Assembly (NCBI GenBank): GCA_015654605.1
Contig: JAATGO010000210.1
Coordinates: forward strand, 1-7,045
Reading direction: 5' to 3'
DNA length: 7,045 nucleotides
DNA from: Betaproteobacteria bacterium
GTDB taxonomy: Bacteria > Pseudomonadota > Gammaproteobacteria > Burkholderiales > Burkholderiaceae
The position numbers and the translations under genes were made by a program. Below are positions 1 to 7,045 of this stretch, one piece after another (the first letter of the stretch is position 1; each line of letters starts with the position of its first letter). Under the pieces are notes generated by a model. The model searched no databases and was not told where the DNA came from. It worked only from the letters and a program-made list of their open reading frames with translations.

Positions 1-808
1 ACAACAGAAGGCAGATGAAGCACAACTAAAAAAAACACAACTTGCACTGCAAAGACAACAGAAAATGTTTCAAGTAAATGTCACAGCACGCCAAGACGTA
101 GAAGAAGCTGAGGCAAATATGCAATTATCTTTGGCGCAACTTGCCGCTAGAAAAGCAAAAATACGGCAACAAAAAATTCGTGTTGAAACGGAGAAAATCA
201 ATCTCGCTCATACGAAAATTGTGGCGCCAATCAACGGCACTGTCATTTCCATCGTCACAAAAGAAGGACAAACCGTAGTCGCTGCCTACCAAGTACCAAT
301 TATCTTAAAAATTGCAGATCTCAGTACCATGACTGTACATGCTTTGATCCCTGAAGCAGACATAGAAAAAGTACGCGTAGATCTACCCGCATGCTTCACC
401 ACTCTCGGTAACAATAGTCAACACTATTGCAGCAAAATCAGAACCATCGAACCAGCCCCAGAAAAAATCAATGAAGCACTGTTCTTTAATGCGCTATTTG
501 ATATCTCCAATTCAAAAGGCATGTTACGACCCGAAATGACTGCTCAAGTTTCTATTTCACTCAATCAGGCCATCAATGTCTTAACGATCCCTATCACTGC
601 ACTGGGAACAAAAGAAGAAAATGGTAAGTATCAGGTGACTGTATTAACACCTGAGAAAAAATTAGTTTCTCGATTAATCGAAACAGGTATTGATGATGCA
701 CTTCAAATAGAAGTAAAAAGCGGGTTACAAGAAGGAGAAACAGTACTCATTGCTGGACAAACAGGAATAGATTCACCCCCAACAACCTCTGGAGCGAGTT
801 CAACTTAA
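1..808 (+). CDS. macA: MacA-like periplasmic adaptor subunit, 3' part
   Basis: This is the C-terminal 268 codons of a membrane fusion protein that would link an inner membrane MacB-type transporter to an outer membrane channel. The frame is open from base 2, so the start lies outside the window; roughly 100 residues are missing compared with E. coli MacA (about 371 aa). Residues 1-66 of the fragment are rich in Q, A, E and K and look like the second helix of the coiled-coil hairpin. The second half of the lipoyl domain follows (APINGTV at 75-81, then KEGQTV). The beta-barrel region is about 110-190 (LRPEMTAQVSI), and the membrane-proximal domain ends with GLQEGETVLIAG. The protein ends three bases before macB, as in a macAB operon. 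No lesion is visible in this part. Related RND-type adaptors are possible, but the TPEKINEALFF-like stretch (here APEKINEALFF) and the macB neighbour favour MacA. Confidence 0.88.
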   Translation, partial: QQKADEAQLKKTQLALQRQQKMFQVNVTARQDVEEAEANMQLSLAQLAARKAKIRQQKIRVETEKINLAHTKIVAPINGTVISIVTKEGQTVVAAYQVPIILKIADLSTMTVHALIPEADIEKVRVDLPACFTTLGNNSQHYCSKIRTIEPAPEKINEALFFNALFDISNSKGMLRPEMTAQVSISLNQAINVLTIPITALGTKEENGKYQVTVLTPEKKLVSRLIETGIDDALQIEVKSGLQEGETVLIAGQTGIDSPPTTSGASST

Positions 809-811
809 ATT

Positions 812-2785
812 ATGTCTACAACTCCTCTACTGACTCTAAATAATATCTGTCGGCAATTCCAAATTGGGAAAACTAGCATACCTGTTCTGAAAAACATTCA
901 TCTGAAAATACATGCTGGAGAAATGATCGCCATTATGGGTGCCTCTGGTTCTGGAAAATCGACACTCATGAATATTCTAGGGTGTATGGATCGACCAACC
1001 AGTGGACAATATCTGATTGATGGACAAGATGTGCACCAACTGAATCATGACGAACTCGCACAATTACGGAGAGAACGATTTGGTTTTATCTTCCAACGTT
1101 ATCATTTGATCCCCTCTCTATCGGTAATTGACAATATTGAAGTACCGGCATTATATGCCCATAGTTCTAAAACTGAGCGTCAAGCACGTGCACAGCATTT
1201 GCTCACTACACTCGGATTATCTGACTATGGTACGCGCAAGATTAATCAATTATCAGGCGGCCAACAACAACGGATCAGCATCGCCAGAGCTCTTATGAAC
1301 GGTGGTGAAATTATCTTAGCAGATGAACCAACTGGGGCTCTCGATAGTCAACATGGACGAGAAGTCATGCAACTTCTACAGAAGTTACATCATCAAGGAC
1401 ATACCGTTATCATCATTACTCATGATCCGAAAATTGCACAATATGCCCAGCGCATCATTCACATATCAGATGGAAAAATCACTTCCGATCAAGCGAATTA
1501 CCCTCCATCTGAAGGCGTGCTAACAACTGCAATATCGGCTGAAAAAACAAGCCTTACCCCCTATCCTGGCATGCCAATATCCAGGAAGCCTTCATTGACT
1601 GCCATGCACGATACGTTAAGAAGTGCTTGGCTCGCTCTACGAAATCACCGCTTGCGTACCAGCCTCACTCTGCTAGGAATTACGATTGGTATTGTGTCAG
1701 TGGTATCCCTCAACGCGATTGGCTAAGGAGCAAAACGCTACATCACAGAAAATATAGGTGCCTTGGGACGTAATGTTATTGGTATCTACCCTGGAAATGG
1801 ACCCAGTGATGACAAAGCTGCGGGAGTACGCTCCCTTCTACCTCGAGACCTTACCGCACTCGCTAATCAGTCTTGGGTAACGTTGTTATCTCCAGCAATT
1901 CACACGATGCTGCGCACACGCTGGCAACATGCTGATGCCAACGTTTATGTTAATGGCACTAATTCTAATTTCCTGAAAGTCAATACATTAACTCTCATCT
2001 CTGGTCGAGCATTACTAGAACAAGATGTTGAACAGCGATCTTCTGTCGTCGTCATTGATAACAATCTGCAGAAAAAATTATTTCCGGAGAACGTATCACC
2101 ACTGGGCCAAGTAATTTTTGTTGGCTCTCTGCCTTGTCGGGTGATTGGAGTTGCCCGCAGTCAGTCATCCTATCAGGATACTCGCCTTTCTCTTTGGATG
2201 CCTTGGAGTACTGTTGGAAGTCGTCTACTCGGTCGAAACTGGTTCGACGCCATCATTGTCTCTATCCAAGAAAAGATACCTAGTAGCATTGCTGAACGAG
2301 CGATTACAACCCTTCTTACCCGCCAACATGGCCAACAAGATTTTTTTATGATCAACAGTGATGAGTTCGTCAAATCCATAGAAAAAACCAATTTTGCCCT
2401 GACACTGTTCTTATCCGTTGTTGCCTTGATATCTTTAATTGTAGGAGGTATTGGTGTCATGAATATTATGCTAGTTTCCGTTACAGAACGTACTCGTGAG
2501 ACAGGTATTCGCATGGCTGTTGGGGCACGACGATACGATATACGACTGCAATTCTTGACCGAAGCCGTACTCATTTGTTTAATGGGAGCCTTTTTAGGTA
2601 TTGTCATCTCATTTGGTGTCGGAAAATTATTCTCTATATTTGTTCAAAGCATACAAATGATTTTTTCATTTTATTCTCTGCTCATAGCAGTAACTTGTGC
2701 GGTACTGGTAGGAATATTATCAGGCTGGTTTCCCGCACTACAGGCATCACGACTTGATCCTGCAGAGGCATTGACGCGCGAATGA
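812..2785 (+). pseudogene. macB: MacB-like ABC transporter interrupted by one in-frame stop
   Basis: This is a MacB-type ATPase/permease for tripartite export (macrolides, peptides or other substrates). Read through, it has 657 codons, close to E. coli MacB (648). The nucleotide-binding domain is complete: Walker A GASGSGKST at 43-51, Q-loop glutamine 95, signature LSGGQ at 147-151, Walker B with D171-E172, and H-loop H204. Transmembrane helix 1 lies at about 283-303. Codon 305 is TAA (1724-1726), and the same frame then continues with the periplasmic domain and the FtsX-type permease end (VVGGIGVMNIMLVSVTERTRE-like region, here IVGGIGVMNIMLVS) to TGA at 2783-2785. The residues after the stop (GAKRYITENIG) continue the expected family sequence without a gap, so a single substitution, probably GAA to TAA, explains the break. 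The ATG lies three bases after macA; the only Shine-Dalgarno-like match, GGAG at 791-794, is distant. As read, the product would be an ATPase domain plus one helix and no permease. A sequencing error remains possible. Confidence 0.87.
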
Positions 2786-2830
2786 ATACATTTCCTTCAT
2801 ACAAGCACACCTTTTAATAAGCGAAAAGCA

Positions 2831-3208
2831 GTGAAAACATCCTTAAGAAAAAAGCAATGTGCTTGGTTATACTTAAGTTTGAGTCTATTATTAACTGGAT
2901 GCGCCGGATTGCGTAGTACATTGCCAGCATACAGCTTTACAGGAAACAGAAAATGCGCTCTCTGCGCGTCAGGAATTAATTACACAAGACAACACCTGCG
3001 CGCATCTCTGACACAATCTCGTCAAGCAGAACGCATTCGCCATATCGCCTGGCAAGAAGGTCTCGCTAATATACAACCATGACTAGATACAAAGCAAAAG
3101 CGACATTTAGCCGAACGCAGCTTAGTACAAAACTCGCTGGAACGACATAATAATGCTATAACATTGTATGCGGCACTAGGAGGCAACTATCATCATCCAA
3201 AGTCATAA
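2831..3208 (+). pseudogene. Remnant of a NodT/TolC-family outer membrane efflux lipoprotein gene
   Basis: Three pieces of an outer membrane factor gene survive. From the GTG at 2831, the frame encodes a basic n-region (KTSLRKK), a hydrophobic core and a lipobox LTGC with the cysteine at residue 24, typical of NodT-family lipoproteins. About ten residues later the sequence jumps to the C-terminal region. At 2937-2990 the +1-shifted frame reads ALQETENALSARQELITQD, the characteristic segment of this family's C-terminal helical repeat. Reading then returns to the original frame (RASLTQSRQAERIRHIAWQE), meets TGA at 3080-3082, and continues in frame with LDTKQKRHLAERSL to the typical end ITLYAALGGNY and TAA at 3206-3208. 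At 378 bases against about 1.4 kb for the family, most of the channel is deleted. It sits 45 bases after macB, the usual place for the outer membrane partner. The frame call is by eye, but the motif order is convincing. Confidence 0.82.
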
Positions 3209-3249
3209 TTATAGGAGGGCGAATCTTCCCTTCCTCTTCCCCGCATGCA

Positions 3250-5232
3250 TTACGCCACAGGAAAGCCTGTTAAATAACCGACAGCAGCACCGAATCTATT
3301 TTTGTAATTGGCACTAATCAAAGGATCTAGTTGCACCTTGACTTTATCATGTAGTCCCTTTTCCCAATCTCCTGCATGCTGAAAATTACTCATGATATAG
3401 GTCCAGCCATTAATCTCATCCACCGCATGCAAACCTGTCGACTCTGAACCTGCTGGAGATGATAGTATTCGAGACAATACCTTAGTATCAACCTGATATG
3501 CCCACAAAAAATTATTCACATGCATGCCACTATCCTCGCCAATGAATAGGGTGCGCAGTTTTTCGGAAAATTTCAGATTATCCGGATTGGCGATTCTCTC
3601 TGCATCTGCCAGATTTCCCAGAGCATCTGGCTGCTTCAGGTCAACGCCAATTAGTGCCTCTGGAGGAGCCATATCGACAGGCACCCACTCACTGGCAATC
3701 CCCTCCCCCGTATGGTCACTCTGACCTCCCTTCAGGTTCAACGCATACACAGCACCTGAACGTGGCCCTTGTACTTTGATATCCCCCGATCCATCCAACA
3801 TGGAGGATTGAATATACGACATAGCAGAATAAGCAACCTTATCCTGAATATTGATTGTCGTTCCTTCCATCTTAGTAAATCCCATACTACCTCCTTTGAA
3901 CGCTGCATAACGATGCGTTTCCAGAAAAGCTGCCGCTTTTTCCATCCCGGGCTTAATTTTGATCCAGTTAGTTTTGCCATTGAATGGGATCTTGCTCCAC
4001 GTAACATCCTGCGGATCCTGGGTGCGCACGTCCATAATATCTGAGGCTTTGATTTGATTCGCCATCGCCTCTATCTCAACACTCGTAGCATGCCCCAACC
4101 TGATCCAAGAAAGTATGGCCGCACCTGGTCCCACAGCATGAACCTGCTTCCATTTGGCTACATAGAGTGTCCCCGCTGACAAGTCCTCAACTTGATCTGC
4201 GATAAACATGAACAAGCCACCATTGGTCGCATCATCTCCCATGAGTACCGTGCGACGATCATGCATGACTTGCACCAGTTCATGCGAAATACGCCCGACA
4301 CAGTAATGCTTCACAACAGAGCCTGTACCGTCAGGATGTACCGTCACTTCTGGCAAATGTCCATAATGGTAAGGATTGGCCTGATCAGCATTGCCATAGA
4401 CATTTTTACTAAACGCCTGAAACTGATCATTATCTGCAATAGTCACGGCATCCGGTTCGTATTCTTCACTCGACAGATGTGTATTCCATGGCGATAGACT
4501 CGCACCACAGGTAATCCATAAACCATGCACTGAGGAAGTATCTACATTATGATATTTCACCAATGTTAATTGACCTGTTTGTGGGTCTTGATCCAATGTC
4601 AATATAGCGATTGGTGATGGCAACTGACCATATACAGATACCTGATTCTGGTCTCGCGTAGTATATTCAAACTGCACAACGGCAAAGACGGTATTGCCTT
4701 TCACCCCTGGTACGTTCTGCGTTTTCAATGTCAATAGTGAGGTACCATCAGGACAATCGGAGAAAAAATGTCGCTCTTTACCCGGAACAGAACGATCAAT
4801 AATAGGCTGCTGATGAATATCGTAATATCCACCAGCCAATATCTGCCCTCCCTTACCGTCAGGAACCTTGTCTCCTGTAATAAAAAATGGCTGATAATCG
4901 AGGCGATAAGACTGTTTTTTACCATCTTTGAACAAGACTTCCAAACTAGATGCCACAGTTGTTGTTGCCATTGCAGCAGGATTCGCCAGCGATGGTGCCG
5001 CCATCCCCTTGAAACCAACAGATGAAAAATCCCTCGCATGAGCAGCGGGTGTCGCATTAGCACATCCCTCTAGCAATGCTGTCGACCCTACCGATCCCAG
5101 ATACAGTGGCAATAAAGGTGCGCTTGATAGCATTTTAAGAATTTTTCTACGACTTGGACTTGAGTGTAACTCACCCTCTTGCCCTGATGAATGATGTGTT
5201 ACTTGCACTGGTTCTTCTATCGTATTTTTCAC
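3250..5232 (-). CDS. phoX: PhoX-family (DUF839) Tat-exported alkaline phosphatase
   Basis: The 660-residue protein belongs to the PhoX family: calcium- and iron-dependent phosphomonoesterases that release phosphate from organic esters outside the cytoplasm. The N-terminus carries a twin-arginine motif, SRRKILK at 27-33, followed by a hydrophobic stretch at about 35-54, which fits Tat export of a prefolded metalloenzyme. Family-like segments include ITCGASLSPWNTHLSSEEYE (240-259, with C242 and E256-E257), MGDDATNGGLFMFIAD (331-346), ANPDNLKFS (548-556), FIGEDSG (563-569) and the C-terminal STGLHAVDEINGW (598-610). A cysteine in the CxGG/CGAS-type motif is, from memory, an iron ligand in the P. 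fluorescens PhoX structure. Start: GTG at 5232 is supported by TAAGGA seven bases upstream and by the stop codon at 5263-5265 with no other in-frame start between. Length and frame look intact. The gene is convergent with the decayed efflux operon, ending 41 bases from it with no clear terminator. A PHO box upstream supports the role. Another substrate range within DUF839 (such as phytate or diesters) cannot be excluded. Confidence 0.9.
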   Translation of the reverse strand: MKNTIEEPVQVTHHSSGQEGELHSSPSRRKILKMLSSAPLLPLYLGSVGSTALLEGCANATPAAHARDFSSVGFKGMAAPSLANPAAMATTTVASSLEVLFKDGKKQSYRLDYQPFFITGDKVPDGKGGQILAGGYYDIHQQPIIDRSVPGKERHFFSDCPDGTSLLTLKTQNVPGVKGNTVFAVVQFEYTTRDQNQVSVYGQLPSPIAILTLDQDPQTGQLTLVKYHNVDTSSVHGLWITCGASLSPWNTHLSSEEYEPDAVTIADNDQFQAFSKNVYGNADQANPYHYGHLPEVTVHPDGTGSVVKHYCVGRISHELVQVMHDRRTVLMGDDATNGGLFMFIADQVEDLSAGTLYVAKWKQVHAVGPGAAILSWIRLGHATSVEIEAMANQIKASDIMDVRTQDPQDVTWSKIPFNGKTNWIKIKPGMEKAAAFLETHRYAAFKGGSMGFTKMEGTTINIQDKVAYSAMSYIQSSMLDGSGDIKVQGPRSGAVYALNLKGGQSDHTGEGIASEWVPVDMAPPEALIGVDLKQPDALGNLADAERIANPDNLKFSEKLRTLFIGEDSGMHVNNFLWAYQVDTKVLSRILSSPAGSESTGLHAVDEINGWTYIMSNFQHAGDWEKGLHDKVKVQLDPLISANYKNRFGAAVGYLTGFPVA

Positions 5233-5239
5233 TGGAGCA

Positions 5240-5245
5240 TCCTTA
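5240..5245 (-). promoter_or_regulatory. Ribosome binding site of phoX
   Basis: On the minus strand the sequence reads TAAGGA, followed by a seven-base spacer and then GTG at 5232. This decides the non-ATG start of phoX. An ATG lying between the two (5238-5240 on the minus strand) is out of frame and opens only a three-codon frame, so it is not the start. Confidence 0.7.
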
Positions 5246-5275
5246 TTTGTTATGTCTATTAATCAACCAGGGAAA

Positions 5276-5281
5276 ATGCTA
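5276..5281 (-). promoter_or_regulatory. -10 element of the phoX promoter
   Basis: The minus strand reads TAGCAT, matching four of six bases of TATAAT. It lies exactly 10 bases downstream of the PHO box, the spacing known for PhoB-activated E. coli promoters, where PhoB replaces a -35 element. Transcription would start near 5269, giving a leader of about 35-40 bases before the GTG. The match alone is weak; the spacing carries the call. Confidence 0.55.
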
Positions 5282-5291
5282 GTACCACTAC

Positions 5292-5309
5292 ATGACAGTA
5301 GCATGACAT
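5292..5309 (-). promoter_or_regulatory. PHO box (PhoB binding site) upstream of phoX
   Basis: The minus strand reads ATGTCAT-GCTA-CTGTCAT: two seven-base direct repeats separated by four bases, an 11-base period. The E. coli PHO box consensus is CTGTCAT-AWAW-CTGTCAY. The second repeat is identical to the consensus and the first differs at one base; the four-base spacer fits at two of its four positions. It lies 60 bases upstream of the phoX start and in the right orientation, so PhoB-P activation during phosphate limitation is the expected regulation. No third repeat is visible on either side. Confidence 0.78.
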
Positions 5310-5471
5310 AAACATTCAGTCTCTTTGCCTGTGAACAAGATGACGACATCAATCAAGCGGCAGAAATGGATAAGAAATGCGCTTTCTCCAATAAAACTGC
5401 CAAATAAATACAAAAAAACACAGAACAAGGCAGAAAAACAGGCCACATCACTACCATGGCGGCCACTCTTG

Positions 5472-5477
5472 TATAAT
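5472..5477 (+). promoter_or_regulatory. -10 element of the prfB promoter
   Basis: This is a perfect TATAAT, 28 bases before the prfB ATG. It implies a start near 5484 and a short leader of about 20 bases. No good -35 hexamer exists at 16-18 bases upstream (the best is TCACTA at 5448-5453), and the upstream TTG is displaced by one base from the extended -10 form. The leader has only a weak purine-rich ribosome site (AAGAGAAA at 5493-5500). Confidence 0.5.
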
Positions 5478-5505
5478 GTGGGGTTTGATTGCAAGAGAAA
5501 TAGCC

Positions 5506-6610
5506 ATGGAAGCAGAACGCCTCAATTCCCTCTCCTCTCTGCTCGACGATTTAAGCGTACGGGCAGCCGAACTTCGGAGGTATCTTTGACTTCGATGTGA
5601 AGTCAGAGAAACTGGATCAGGTCAATGGTGAGCTGGAAGACCCCGATGTCTGGAACGACCCAAAACGCGCTCAGGAACTGGGGAAAGAAAAAAAATCCCT
5701 GGAAAATATTGTCCATACGCTCATCAAGATCGACACCGATCTCGGCGACACGCGTGACCTATTTGCCATAGCGCGCGAAGAAAACGATGAAGATACATTA
5801 GTCGCCATCGAAGCAGATGCGCAAACCCTGCTCAAGCAGGTAGAAAACATGGAATTCCGGCGGATGTTCAGTAATCCCATGGATCCCAATAATTGCTTTA
5901 TCGACATTCAGGCTGGTGCTGGCGGAACCGAAGCACAAGACTGGGCCTCCATGTTATTACGCCAATACCTGCGCTATTGCGAACGCAAAGGTTTCAAAGC
6001 GGAAATTCTGGAACAGTCCGATGGCGAAGTCGCTGGCATCAAAACGGCTACCATTAAGGTAGAAGGCGATTACGCCTATGGTTTTCTGCGTACAGAGACA
6101 GGTGTTCACCGACTCGTACGCAAATCTCCTTTTGATTCTGCCAATGGCCGCCATACTTCCTTCTCCAGTCTATTCGTCTACCCGGAAGTCGATGATTCCA
6201 TTGATATCGACATCAATCCAGCAGATGTCCGCGTCGATACCTATCGCGCCTCTGGTGCTGGTGGGCAGCATATTAACAAAACCGATTCCGCGGTACGACT
6301 CACACATGGCCCCACCGGTATTGTGGTGCAGTGCCAAAATGACCGCAGCCAGCACCGTAATCGTGCCGAAGCATGGGACATGCTTAAAGCTAAATTATTT
6401 GAGCTGGAACTACGTAAACGCATGAGTGAACAACAAAAGCTGGAAGATTCCAAAACCGATGTCGGTTGGGGACACCAGATTCGTTCATATGTTCTGGATC
6501 AGTCTCGCATCAATGATTTACGTACCAATTTTGAAACTGGCAATACCAAAGCAGTATTGGATGGAGATCTTGACGACTTCATCGCGGCATCGCTAAAACA
6601 GGGTGTATAA
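5506..6610 (+). CDS. prfB: Peptide chain release factor RF2, programmed +1 frameshift
   Basis: RF2 recognises UGA and UAA stop codons and releases the finished peptide from the ribosome. Translation starts at ATG 5506 ([11 protein letters not shown], as expected for the family), runs 27 codons to an in-frame TGA at 5587-5589, and continues after a +1 shift with GAC at 5588-5590 ([11 protein letters not shown]) to TAA at 6608-6610. The joined product is 367 residues, against 365 in E. coli. The stop-codon recognition tripeptide SPF is at 207-209 and the catalytic GGQ loop (ASGAGGQH) at 252-254, both offset by two from E. coli. The residue equivalent to E. coli 246 is alanine (YRASGAGGQ), not the threonine of strain K-12. 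The CDS must be written as a join of 5506-5586 and 5588-6610; annotated as a simple frame it would look truncated. It is followed by lysS on the same strand, the conserved pair. Confidence 0.96.
5576..5590 (+). promoter_or_regulatory. RF2 autoregulatory +1 frameshift site
   Basis: The site is GGAGG (5576-5580), a three-base spacer TAT, the slippery codon CTT (5584-5586), TGA (5587-5589) and C. Low RF2 makes the ribosome pause at TGA, so peptidyl-tRNA slips from CTT to TTT and reads GAC, restoring RF2. The E. coli stimulator is AGGGGG at the same distance. Here the codons CGG AGG give LRRYL in place of the usual LRGYL. Confidence 0.95.
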
Positions 6611-6696
6611 AACAGGAGGCAGCCAGACTGACAAGATAAGTGCTGCCGTATCCCATGTATCAGATCCCAGATGAATGGATTGGATCATCCTGTTTT
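6609..6696 (+). other. Nested inverted repeats in the prfB-lysS spacer
   Basis: A nine-base inverted repeat, AAAACAGGA (6609-6617) with TCCTGTTTT (6688-6696), encloses two smaller ones: GGCAGC (6618-6623) with GCTGCC (6642-6647), and GATCC (6663-6667) with GGATC (6682-6686). In RNA this could form a three-way junction. The outer stem starts inside the prfB stop codon. The descending arm ends in TTTT, so partial termination, RNA processing or 3' end protection are possible roles. No known riboswitch or T-box is recognised. Pairing is by eye and no energy was calculated. Confidence 0.4.
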
Positions 6697-6745
6697 CCTA
6701 CTCCAACTATTGATGAACACCTAAGCATTTTTACTATCTACCGCC

Positions 6746-7045
6746 ATGACTACGCAAAACGACAACGCCGCCCTGCCCGATAATGACAAAGAAGCAGAAA
6801 ATAGCATCATTGCCGAACGTCGCGCCAAATTAGCTGCCATTCGAGCACAAGGCATTGCCTTTCCTAATGATTTTCATCCACAGAACAAAGCTGCGGCGTT
6901 GCATCAAGCCTATGACGCGCTTGATAATGCCGCCCTGGAAGCAACACCCGTCATCGTCAGCGTCGCAGGTCGCATGATGTTAAAACGGGTGATGGGCAAA
7001 GCTTCCTTTGCCACCATTCAGGATGCCTCCGGCACCAATGCCGAT
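6746..7045 (+). CDS. lysS: Lysyl-tRNA synthetase, class II, N-terminal 100 residues
   Basis: LysRS charges tRNA-Lys with lysine. The frame starts at ATG 6746, the first start after an in-frame TAA at 6722-6724, and runs off the window; the family is about 500 residues long. Residues 1-20 are a polar, variable tail ([14 protein letters not shown]). Residues 21-45 ([20 protein letters not shown] and NDFHP) are the conserved N-terminal helix and linker. From about 71 the OB-fold anticodon-binding domain begins with [20 protein letters not shown] and DASG. The catalytic core lies outside. There is no clear Shine-Dalgarno sequence before the ATG. It lies 135 bases after prfB on the same strand, so co-transcription is likely, possibly modulated by the inverted repeats in the gap. 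Confidence 0.93.
   Translation, partial: MTTQNDNAALPDNDKEAENSIIAERRAKLAAIRAQGIAFPNDFHPQNKAAALHQAYDALDNAALEATPVIVSVAGRMMLKRVMGKASFATIQDASGTNAD

Noticed and set aside
2782..2817. An ATG overlapping the macB stop (ATGA), which could be a translationally coupled start for the outer membrane factor gene.
   Set aside because: It opens only 11 codons before TAA and has no signal-peptide character, while the GTG at 2831 begins a good lipoprotein signal. It could be the eroded original start, but this cannot be shown.
3209..3249. AGGAGGG and CCCTTCCT between the two convergent genes as a possible bidirectional terminator.
   Set aside because: Pairing is imperfect and there is no T-run on either strand, so it is not supportable as an intrinsic terminator.
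3257..3270. Small hairpin ACAGG-AAAG-CCTGT at the end of phoX.
   Set aside because: It lies inside the last codons of phoX and is not followed by a T-run on the minus strand; five base pairs are expected by chance.
5288..5494. A 68-codon minus-strand open frame with a hydrophobic middle (CFSALFCVFLYLFGSF), resembling a small membrane protein.
   Set aside because: It covers the prfB -10 element and the whole PHO box, has no convincing ribosome site and resembles nothing I recognise. It is most likely non-coding promoter DNA.
5454..5509. CCATGG occurring twice (5454-5459 and 5504-5509), flanking the prfB -10 element.
   Set aside because: Each is a six-base palindrome. The second contains the prfB start codon, and there is no extended repeat around them.

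Overview
The window looks like part of a proteobacterial chromosome, most likely a betaproteobacterium of the order Burkholderiales. This rests on the prfB-lysS order and on RF2 and LysRS sequences that, from memory, most resemble Oxalobacteraceae-type proteins. That placement is recognition by eye, not a search. Base composition is moderate. The efflux region looks more A+T rich than the prfB/lysS region, but I did not compute this.

Layout. (1) About 1-3208, plus strand: a MacA-MacB-outer membrane factor (tripartite efflux) operon in decay. The 3' part of macA is open and looks intact. macB is full length except for one in-frame TAA at 1724-1726, just after the first transmembrane helix. The outer membrane factor gene is reduced to a 378-base remnant that keeps the lipoprotein signal and the C-terminal end, with a large internal deletion, a frameshift and a nonsense codon. 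(2) 3250-5232, minus strand: an intact PhoX-family (DUF839) phosphatase with a twin-arginine signal. A near-consensus PHO box (5292-5309) lies upstream, followed after exactly 10 bases by a -10-like element, so PhoB control under phosphate starvation is likely. (3) 5506-6610, plus strand: prfB (RF2) with the classical +1 programmed frameshift at CTT-TGA-C. (4) 6746 to the window end: the first 100 codons of lysS. The 135-base prfB-lysS gap holds nested inverted repeats that could fold into a three-way junction.

How the genes fit together: the efflux operon probably no longer makes a working MacAB-TolC type pump from this locus. phoX is an independent, phosphate-regulated unit convergent with the decayed operon. 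prfB and lysS are a conserved translation pair, as in many proteobacteria, and prfB has its own -10 element divergent from phoX. I found no mobile element, CRISPR array, tRNA or rRNA, and nothing that amounts to a previously undescribed system. The points most worth following are the efflux gene lesions, the PHO box geometry, the slightly unusual RF2 frameshift stimulator and the structured prfB-lysS spacer.
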